Origin: Deltaproteobacteria bacterium | Lineage (GTDB): Bacteria; Desulfobacterota; GWC2-55-46 | NCBI GenBank assembly: GCA_021825035.1 | Contig: JAKAIQ010000045.1 | Location: 1-11,551, forward strand | DNA length: 11,551 bases | Reading direction: 5' to 3' | In this document: positions 6,712-11,551 of the stretch, piece after piece | Layout of the letters: each line of letters opens with the position of its first letter | Numbering within the stretch: position 1 is the first letter of the stretch | Notes under the pieces: model-generated | The model's input: the letters and a program-made list of their open reading frames with translations, nothing else | Told to the model about the DNA's origin: nothing | The model's database searches: none | Made by a program: the position numbers and the translations under genes

Positions 6712-8151
6712 ATGTTCGATGAGCCGATAAAGATCCTTCTTGTAGACGATAATCTGGCCGACGCGCGCCTGATAAAGGAGATGATCGCGGAACAGGGATC
6801 CTGTCATTTCACTATCGAGTACGCCGAGAGGATCTCCGCGGCGGTAAAATCGGCGGTCAAAAATCGCTTTGACGTCGTGCTCCTCGATCTGCATCTGCCG
6901 GACAGCCAGGGGCTCGATACGTTTCTCAAGCTGCATGATAAGGCGCCGTGGCTGCCCATAGTCGTGCTTACCGGGCTCTCCGACGAGACGATGGCCGCCA
7001 GGGCTGTAAAGGAGGGCGCCCAGGATTATCTGGTCAAGGGCCAGGTCGACGGGAACATGGTCATCCGCGCCATGCGTTTCGCCATCGAGAGGCAGAGGCA
7101 GGCGGCGGTCAGGGGCGCCGGGGCGGCGCGCTCCGAAAAACCGGAGGGGAGGGCGCCGAGGCTCATCGCCGCGAGCGCAGGCTCAAAAGAGGTGGAGGAG
7201 TTCATCGAGACGGTGGCCAAGACTTCCAATACCTCGGTGCTCGTCAACGGCGAGACGGGCACGGGAAAAGGCCTTGTCGCGAACGCGATCCATTTCAGGA
7301 GCGGCAGGGGGGCGGGCCCGTTCATCGAGCTAAACTGCAGCGCTATCCCGGATACGCTCCTCGAATCCGAGATGTTCGGCTATGAGAAAGGCGCCTTCAC
7401 CGACGCCAAGCAGGGTAAAAAGGGGCTGTTCGAGCTTGCCGACGGCGGGACCGTCTTCCTCGATGAAATAGGAGACATGGACATCAGGATCCAGCCCAAG
7501 CTCCTCAAGTTCCTCGAGAACCGGAACTTCCGCAAAGTGGGGGGGACCTGCGACATCAATGTCGATATCAGGGTTATCGCGGCGACGAACAAGGACCTTA
7601 ACTTGCTCATAAAGGAAAAGAGGTTCAGGGAAGACCTCTATTACAGGCTGAACGTCATGGTGATAACCATTCCGCCCCTCAGGGAAAGGAAGGATGACAT
7701 AATCCCTCTTGCCGAATACTTCATCGGCTCCTACTGCGGGTCGTCGGGAGAGGCGGCCAAGAAGCTCTCGCCTGAATGCCGGGAGTTGTTCCTCGATTAC
7801 GTCTGGCCCGGCAATATCAGGGAGCTTAAAAACGTCATCGAGAGGGCGACGATACTCTCGAAAGGCGAAGAGATAGGGCCGGAACATCTTCCTCACGACC
7901 TGAGAACCAACGGCAAGCCCTCGCCTCTGCGCTCCGCCCTGACCGCCGAAGCGCCGCCGGCGGACATGACGCTCGAGGAGGTCGAGAAGGCCCATATAAA
8001 GAATGTCCTCAAAATGGCCGGCGGCAATAAGACCATCGCCGCCCGGACGCTCGGAATTTCACGGATTACCCTCAGAAAAAAAATGAAAGACTACGGCATC
8101 GCCGAAGAATCCACGCTCCGCCGTCAGTCCTCGATGAGTAAACCTACCTGA
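6712..8151 (+). CDS. NtrC-family response regulator: receiver, sigma-54 AAA+ domain, Fis helix-turn-helix
   Basis: A sigma-54-dependent enhancer-binding activator of 479 residues. The receiver (about 4-128) has D12/D13 (LLVDDN), phospho-acceptor D59 (VVLLDLHLPD), T87 (VVLTG) and K109 (YLVKG). The AAA+ domain (about 150-390) has Walker A GETGTGKG (180-187), the sigma-54 contact loop GAFTDA (227-232), Walker B GGTVFLDEIGD (245-255) and the sensor/arginine-finger segment RFREDLYYRLNV. A Fis-type helix-turn-helix (about 438-464, NKTIAARTLGISRITLRKKM) ends the protein. Two motifs deviate: GAFTDA instead of GAFTGA, and GKG instead of the usual GKE after Walker A. ATG 6712 is chosen for GGA 7 nt upstream and because the receiver begins at once; ATG 6700 and TTG 6646 are in frame. 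The consensus sigma-54 promoter and palindrome that follow are its most obvious targets (inference). Confidence 0.93.
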   Translation: MFDEPIKILLVDDNLADARLIKEMIAEQGSCHFTIEYAERISAAVKSAVKNRFDVVLLDLHLPDSQGLDTFLKLHDKAPWLPIVVLTGLSDETMAARAVKEGAQDYLVKGQVDGNMVIRAMRFAIERQRQAAVRGAGAARSEKPEGRAPRLIAASAGSKEVEEFIETVAKTSNTSVLVNGETGTGKGLVANAIHFRSGRGAGPFIELNCSAIPDTLLESEMFGYEKGAFTDAKQGKKGLFELADGGTVFLDEIGDMDIRIQPKLLKFLENRNFRKVGGTCDINVDIRVIAATNKDLNLLIKEKRFREDLYYRLNVMVITIPPLRERKDDIIPLAEYFIGSYCGSSGEAAKKLSPECRELFLDYVWPGNIRELKNVIERATILSKGEEIGPEHLPHDLRTNGKPSPLRSALTAEAPPADMTLEEVEKAHIKNVLKMAGGNKTIAARTLGISRITLRKKMKDYGIAEESTLRRQSSMSKPT

Positions 8152-8163
8152 TACTTCGGTATC
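8150..8163 (+). other. UUCG-tetraloop hairpin at the end of the NtrC-type gene
   Basis: GATAC-TTCG-GTATC forms a 5-bp stem closed by the very stable C(UUCG)G tetraloop, and it begins inside the TGA stop codon. No T-run follows directly, so it is not a classical terminator; it may stabilise the mRNA end. Confidence 0.45.
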
Positions 8164-8299
8164 CACGCCTCTTTACCGTCTCTTTTCTTCAGTCCAAAGC
8201 GCTAATGTCATATTTGTGTCCGTTTGTCCGCCTCCTTCCCCGGTTTCTTAGCCTTTGATGTCAATTACAGGTCGATTTTATCGATCTGATAACGGATAT

Positions 8300-8337
8300 T
8301 GATAAGAATCTTTCCACTACTGGTAAGATTCTTATCA
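8300..8337. promoter_or_regulatory. 38-bp near-perfect palindrome, candidate upstream activating site
   Basis: The arms TGATAAGAATCTT (8300-8312) and AAGATTCTTATCA (8325-8337) are perfect reverse complements. The centre adds four more pairs, so 17 of 19 symmetric positions pair. Its midpoint lies about 130 bp before the start predicted for the sigma-54 promoter, a normal distance for an NtrC-type enhancer site. No T-run follows, so it does not look like a terminator. Binding by the adjacent activator is inference. Confidence 0.65.
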
Positions 8338-8397
8338 GGCAATCGATTATTTTCTTACCATTTCCATGCACTCATTTTCTGTGGCCGTTTAGAATTT

Positions 8398-8413
8398 TGT
8401 GATTTTACGCACA
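8398..8413. promoter_or_regulatory. CRP/FNR-like motif
   Basis: TGTGA-N6-GCACA matches the CRP consensus TGTGA-N6-TCACA at nine of ten positions. It lies about 43 bp upstream of the predicted sigma-54 start and just 5' of the -24 element. A single match in AT-rich DNA may be chance. Confidence 0.25.
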
Positions 8414-8422
8414 ATTTGATTA

Positions 8423-8438
8423 TGGCACGTCCGTTGCA
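8423..8438 (+). promoter_or_regulatory. consensus sigma-54 promoter (-24/-12)
   Basis: TGGCACG-TCCG-TTGCA fits the sigma-54 consensus TGGCACG-N4-TTGCW at every defined base, with the GG (8424-8425) and GC (8436-8437) exactly 12 nt apart. The predicted start is near 8449. It points at the sigma-factor gene beginning at 8677, leaving a leader of about 228 nt. This is the only full match I found in non-coding DNA of the window. Confidence 0.85.
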
Positions 8439-8551
8439 ATCTATACTACCATCAGCTTTGAAAAAACTACCGAGGAATAGCAGGATATCACCGGGGCCAT
8501 GCCAATAACCGCAAATCATACGAATACCCGGCTTTGCCGCTCATGCCAACG

Positions 8552-8584
8552 CATGCCGCACCACGCCGGATCCGGTGCGGCATG
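8552..8584 (+). other. 11-bp perfect stem-loop in the sigma-gene leader
   Basis: CATGCCGCACC (8552-8562) pairs perfectly with GGTGCGGCATG (8574-8584) across an 11-nt loop, and an alternative palindrome CCGGATCCGG (8566-8575) overlaps the loop. The following stretch (TCCTTCCCTTTCC) is pyrimidine-rich but not a proper T-run. It could be a weak terminator or attenuator, the end of a small RNA, or a structural element of the leader. It lies about 90 nt before the chosen start codon. Confidence 0.55.
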
Positions 8585-8665
8585 TCCTTCCCTTTCCGGG
8601 GCTGCCGTCTGGCAAAGAAGCTTAATATAGAAAACAATGAATAGCAGGCTCAACAATGCAAGAAC

Positions 8666-8670
8666 GGAGG
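8666..8670 (+). promoter_or_regulatory. strong ribosome-binding site that fixes the sigma-factor start
   Basis: GGAGG lies 6 nt before ATG 8677. The upstream in-frame ATG 8656 would place this site inside the coding region, so 8677 is preferred. Confidence 0.7.
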
Positions 8671-8676
8671 TTCGAG

Positions 8677-9789
8677 ATGCTGGAGAAAGCGAGAATAATA
8701 AAGACCAAGAAACCGAGTTCCGGGCCGGCCTGGCCGCTTCCTTACCGTTCGGACGCAAGAGGCAGGAAAAAAGGCCTGTCCGGATCGAGACTCCAGCCGT
8801 CGTTTGAAGGCGTGTTCAGGGAAAAGATCCGGTCGATTAAGACCGAGATCCGCACGCTCCGTGAAACCTCCGCTGAGAACGATAGCGTCGTTAGGAAAGA
8901 AGAGGGCATGAGGAAAGAAAGGCTCTCGGCCGTAAAGGAGAACAGCCCGGCCGTACCCCAGGTCAGAGACTCCATAAACTACTACCTCAGCAAGATAAAG
9001 AAATTCACGCTGCTTACCGCCGAGGAGGAGAGGACGGTCTCCGAAAAGACCGCCAGAGGCGATCTGAAGGCAAGACAGAAGATGATAGAGTCGAATCTCC
9101 GCCTCGTCGTCAACATGGCCCGCCGCTATATAAGCAAGGGGTTTCCTTTCGAAGACCTTATAGAGGAGGGGAACGTCGGGCTGATAATGGCCGTCGAGAG
9201 GTTCAGGCCCTCGAAGGGGTGCAGGTTTTCGACCTACGCCACCTACTGGATAAAGCAATCGATAGAAAGGGCCATCGCCAACAAGGCCAACGTCGTGAGG
9301 CTGCCGGTGCACGTCTCCAACGACCTCTACAGGATCATGAAGGTCTCAAGGGACCTGAAGATGACGCTCCACAGGGAACCGAGCCTTACCGAGATATCCG
9401 AGAAGACCGGATTTACCGGCCGGTACGTGAAGAAACTCGACATGATATACAGAAAGAGCTGCTCCCTTGAGACCGTTCTGCCGGACGGCTCCGACCAGAC
9501 GCTCCTCGACAAGCTCGAGGACTTCAGGTTCCCGGCCCCGATCGAGAAGATAGAACACTCCGACAGGGCCGAGAAGATAAAAGGATGGCTGACCGAGCTC
9601 GACGACAACGAACGCGCGATAATAAAGCTGAGGTTCGGCCTCGACGACGACGAGCCGAGGACCCTTGAAGAGATAGGCAGTTCCTTCGGAGTGACCAGAG
9701 AGAGGGTAAGGCAGATCGAGTCGAGGGCGCTCGGAAAACTGAGAGAGGCCGTGACGCGCTCGGATATACTGTCTCTCGAAGCGATATGA
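8677..9789 (+). CDS. rpoS: RpoS-like alternative sigma factor (sigma-70 family, group 2)
   Basis: A 370-residue sigma-70-family factor that would direct RNA polymerase to stress or stationary-phase promoters. Region 1.2 is near 98-130 (DSINYYLSKIKKFTLLTAEEE). Region 2 is near 133-203 (MIESNLRLVVNMARRY, DLIEEGNVGLIMAVERF, FSTYATYWIKQSIERAI). Region 3 is near 206-290, and region 4 near 300-360 ends in the helix-turn-helix GVTRERVRQIESRALGKLRE. The region 3-4 linker and the C-terminus (GWLTELDDNERAI, ...LSLEAI) match RpoS (...WLFELNAKQRE, ...LNIEAL) better than RpoD, which is why RpoS is proposed. Long region 1.1 and the non-conserved insert of RpoD are missing. The basic N-terminal extension of about 95 residues is longer than in E. 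coli RpoS (about 53) and I recognise nothing in it. It is preceded by a sigma-54 promoter and followed by a terminator, so it is probably monocistronic. Confidence 0.9.
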   Translation: MLEKARIIKTKKPSSGPAWPLPYRSDARGRKKGLSGSRLQPSFEGVFREKIRSIKTEIRTLRETSAENDSVVRKEEGMRKERLSAVKENSPAVPQVRDSINYYLSKIKKFTLLTAEEERTVSEKTARGDLKARQKMIESNLRLVVNMARRYISKGFPFEDLIEEGNVGLIMAVERFRPSKGCRFSTYATYWIKQSIERAIANKANVVRLPVHVSNDLYRIMKVSRDLKMTLHREPSLTEISEKTGFTGRYVKKLDMIYRKSCSLETVLPDGSDQTLLDKLEDFRFPAPIEKIEHSDRAEKIKGWLTELDDNERAIIKLRFGLDDDEPRTLEEIGSSFGVTRERVRQIESRALGKLREAVTRSDILSLEAI

Positions 9790-9834
9790 AGCGGCGGAAT
9801 TGAGCCGATAGACTTCCTGCTACACACCCCCAAA

Positions 9835-9865
9835 GCCCGCGGCATCCCCGCGGGCCCTTTCTTTT
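9835..9865 (+). terminator. intrinsic terminator after the sigma-factor gene
   Basis: GCCCGCGG (9835-9842) and CCGCGGGC (9848-9855) form an 8-bp GC stem with a 5-nt loop, followed by CCCTTTCTTTT (to 9865). It lies about 45 nt after the sigma gene stop, between convergent genes. On the minus strand the same stem is followed by only three T's, so any action on the archease/rtcB transcript would be weaker. Confidence 0.85.
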
Positions 9866-9884
9866 CAGAAAAAGCCGCCGGGCC

Positions 9885-10316
9885 TCAGATGTCGAGGACT
9901 ACGGTGGCCTTCCAGCCGTCCGCTGTTTCTTGCAGCGCCAGCCTGTGAAGCGTCGCGGCCTTCACGTCCACGCCGAGGGGGTGGCGCGCAGGGTCGATTA
10001 CGTCTCCGTAGGCGGAAGCGCGCAGGCCGTATCCTTCCGGAGTCCGGCTTATCGCGACCCCGGTGACGCGGAGCAGGAGCCTTCTCGCGTCCTTGAAGAA
10101 TACTATCTCGTTAAGGAAGTTGAAAAGAAGGAGGTCGAGCTCCGTGTTCGCGATCCGCAGCTTCACCTCTTCCACCCTGTTAATGGCCGAGAGGTCCTCC
10201 ACCATCGCGTTCACCGTGGCGTCTGCGGCCGCCATGAAGACCTCTTCGAGGGTCTTCCCGCTGGCCTCGAAAGCCATGTCGCCCGCGGCTATTTCATCCA
10301 GGTATCTGTATGCCAT
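9885..10316 (-). CDS. archease family protein (RtcB activator)
   Basis: A 143-residue archease, the small metal-binding protein that speeds guanylylation and turnover of the RNA ligase RtcB. Supporting segments are the N-terminal YRYLDEIAAGDMAFEASGKT, the EEVKLRIANTELDLLLFNFLNEIVFF helix region, D-x2-RHPLGVDVKAATLHRL near residues 107-125, and the C-terminal DGWKATVVLDI with its conserved terminal Asp. It lies 22 nt downstream of the rtcB stop on the same strand, so the two form an operon, which confirms the assignment. Many archeases have DHTAD at the N-terminal metal site; here the equivalent stretch is DEIAAGD, so the His is missing and the acidic residues are shifted. This may mark a bacterial subfamily. 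The ribosome-binding site is weak (a GGGG run about 11 nt upstream), consistent with translational coupling. Confidence 0.85.
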   Translation of the reverse strand: MAYRYLDEIAAGDMAFEASGKTLEEVFMAAADATVNAMVEDLSAINRVEEVKLRIANTELDLLLFNFLNEIVFFKDARRLLLRVTGVAISRTPEGYGLRASAYGDVIDPARHPLGVDVKAATLHRLALQETADGWKATVVLDI

Positions 10317-10338
10317 CCGAAGCCGAACCCCGCGGGCT

Positions 10339-11551
10339 CTACCCCTTGATGTTGCCGATCGGCGTCATCCGGGCCACCCGTTTGCTCAGTCCGGCAAGCT
10401 CCGTGGCCTCGACCACGGCGTCTATGTCCTTGTAGGCCGCGCCGGCCTCCTCGGCGAGTCCGCCCCACGTGACGGTCCGGACGTATATGCCGCGCGCCTC
10501 CATGTCTTTCTTGAGGCTCTCGCCCCTGTAAGACCTCTTGGCCTGATGCCTGCTCATCGTGCGTCCGCTCCCGTGGGAGGTGGTGTAAAAAGACCTGCTT
10601 CCGGTCTCTACGCCGCAGAGGAGATATGACCCGGTCTCCATGCTTCCGCCTATGATAACCGGCTGGCCGGTCTCCCTGTACCGCTCCGGCAAGCCTTCCA
10701 TCCCGGGGGCCAGGGCCCTGGTCGCGCCCTTCCTGTGAACGACCAGCTCGGCATAGGCCCCGTCTATCGAGTGGGTCTCTATTTTGGCCGTATTGTGGGT
10801 AACGTCATAGACCATGCTCATGCCGAGGTCTTCGGGCGATTTCTTGAAGACCCGCGAAAAGACCTCCCGAATCCCGTGGAGTATGACCTGGCGGTTGGCG
10901 AAGGCCATGTTTACGGCGCACTTCATGGCGGCGAAATAGTCCTGTCCTTCGGGCGAGACGAAGGGCGCGCAGGCAAGCTCGCGGTCAGGCGTTTTTATGC
11001 CGTATTTCCTTTCCATGACGTTGAGGAATAGCTGCAGGTAGTCGGTGGCTATCTGATGCCCGAACCCCCTGCTCCCGCAATGGAACATGACGACAACCTG
11101 GTTCGGTATCGTAAGCCCGAACGCCGCGGCGATATCCCTGTCGAAGATATTTTCAGGCCTTACGACCTGCACCTCGCAGTAATGGTTGCCGCTCCCGAGG
11201 GTTCCTATCTGGTCGAATCCGCGTTCGATGGCCTTGAGGCTTACTTTGGACGGGTCGGCGCCCTCGAAGCGGCCTTCCTCCTCCGTGACTTCAAGGTCTT
11301 CACGCCACGCCATCCCGCGGCGCAAGGCCCAGCGCGAGCCTTCCTTCGCGACCTCCCTGAACTCATCCTTAGAAAGCCTTACAAAGCCCGTAGACCCCAC
11401 GCCGGCCGGGATTCTGGCGTAAAGCGAATCTACAAGCTCGCGAAGCCGCGGCTTTACCTCGTCGTAAGTAAGGTTCGTGCGGACAAGCCTCATCCCGCAA
11501 TTTATGTCAAAACCTATGCCGCCCGGAGAGATGACCCCCTTTTTAGAGATC
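10339..11551 (-). CDS. rtcB: RNA-splicing ligase RtcB, 5' end cut by the window edge
   Basis: RtcB joins RNA 2',3'-cyclic phosphate or 3'-phosphate ends to 5'-OH ends using GTP and Mn2+, in tRNA splicing or RNA repair. The first in-window ATG (11491-11493) is not the start: the frame stays open to the edge and encodes GVISPGGIGFDINCG, containing the Mn-binding D15 and C18 of the visible 403 residues. About 75-80 N-terminal residues of a roughly 480-residue protein are therefore missing. Other active-site motifs are intact: GSGNH (N122, H123), FHCGSRGFGHQ (H157), THNTAKIE (H252), HRKGATRA (272-279) and SHGSGRTMSR, whose H326 corresponds to the histidine that is guanylylated. It is long enough and conserved enough to be functional, and I see no intein. 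It is followed 22 nt later by the archease gene. Confidence 0.95.
   Translation of the reverse strand, partial: ISKKGVISPGGIGFDINCGMRLVRTNLTYDEVKPRLRELVDSLYARIPAGVGSTGFVRLSKDEFREVAKEGSRWALRRGMAWREDLEVTEEEGRFEGADPSKVSLKAIERGFDQIGTLGSGNHYCEVQVVRPENIFDRDIAAAFGLTIPNQVVVMFHCGSRGFGHQIATDYLQLFLNVMERKYGIKTPDRELACAPFVSPEGQDYFAAMKCAVNMAFANRQVILHGIREVFSRVFKKSPEDLGMSMVYDVTHNTAKIETHSIDGAYAELVVHRKGATRALAPGMEGLPERYRETGQPVIIGGSMETGSYLLCGVETGSRSFYTTSHGSGRTMSRHQAKRSYRGESLKKDMEARGIYVRTVTWGGLAEEAGAAYKDIDAVVEATELAGLSKRVARMTPIGNIKG

Larger units (their letters stand above)
8152..8676 (+). other. 525-bp regulatory gap before the sigma-factor gene
   Basis: No convincing gene of ordinary size lies here. The left two-thirds is clearly more AT-rich than the flanking genes. 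It holds, in order, a UUCG hairpin, a 38-bp palindrome, a CRP-like motif, a consensus sigma-54 promoter and a stem-loop in the leader, each listed separately. An open frame at 8299-8508 begins inside the palindrome, has no ribosome-binding site and looks like chance. Confidence 0.7.

Noticed and set aside
7330..7995. A 221-codon minus-strand frame within the NtrC-type gene
   Set aside because: The plus-strand frame carries intact Walker A, Walker B and GAFTDA motifs here; the antisense frame has no recognisable features.
8299..8508. A 69-codon open frame in the regulatory gap
   Set aside because: It starts inside the palindrome, runs through the sigma-54 promoter, has no ribosome-binding site and no recognisable features.
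8606..8628. Possible sigma-70 promoter just before the sigma gene (TAATAT at 8623-8628)
   Set aside because: The -10 matches at only four of six positions and no acceptable -35 hexamer lies 16-18 bp upstream.
8650..9312. A 220-codon minus-strand frame over the sigma-factor gene
   Set aside because: Antisense shadow of conserved sigma regions 1.2-2.4, which are clearly coded on the plus strand.
10063..10629. A plus-strand open frame across the archease and rtcB genes
   Set aside because: The minus-strand frames encode well-conserved archease and RtcB motifs; this frame has none.

Overview
This 11.5-kb window is GC-rich bacterial DNA, roughly 60% GC by eye. Its genes use ATA (Ile) and AGG (Arg) freely, which is unusual at this GC content. 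That codon habit, a group-4-type hydrogenase subunit, an NtrC-type sigma-54 activator, an RpoS-like sigma factor and an archease/RtcB pair together suggest an anaerobic or facultative bacterium of the Desulfobacterota ('Deltaproteobacteria') or Nitrospirota kind. No sequence here fixes the taxon. I see no rRNA, tRNA, CRISPR array, insertion sequence or phage gene.

Layout. (1) 1-441: the small, Fe-S-binding subunit of a membrane-bound [NiFe] hydrogenase (HyfI/HycG/EchC type), probably the last gene of an operon entering from the left. (2) 593-1297: a CPBP (CAAX protease-like) membrane protein. (3) 1405-5952: an RND efflux operon, with a sigma-70-like promoter, a palindromic TetR-type operator, a lipoprotein membrane-fusion protein and an MdtB/MdtC-like RND permease. 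It has no outer-membrane channel gene and no local repressor. (4) 6098-8151: a consensus sigma-70 promoter, a stand-alone Rcp1-like receiver, then an NtrC-family response regulator (receiver, sigma-54 AAA+, Fis helix-turn-helix). The two genes are separated by an imperfect tandem repeat carrying small hairpins. (5) 8152-8676: a long, relatively AT-rich gap holding a 38-bp near-perfect palindrome, a full consensus sigma-54 (-24/-12) promoter and a stem-loop in the transcribed leader. (6) 8677-9789: an RpoS-like sigma factor followed by a strong intrinsic terminator. (7) 9885-11551, minus strand: an archease and the RNA ligase RtcB. RtcB runs off the right edge; its reading frame continues through conserved catalytic residues past the first in-window ATG.

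How the parts fit. The most interesting arrangement is regions 4-6. A two-component sigma-54 activator lies directly upstream of a palindromic candidate enhancer and a consensus sigma-54 promoter, which points at an RpoS-like sigma gene. This is the wiring of the Borrelia Rrp2-sigma-54-RpoS pathway, here apparently packed into one locus with an extra single-domain receiver and a long structured leader. The wiring is inferred from sequence and position; the promoter, palindrome and gene families are directly visible. The archease/RtcB pair is a well-known RNA repair or splicing ligase system, and the RND operon is a standard inducible efflux unit.
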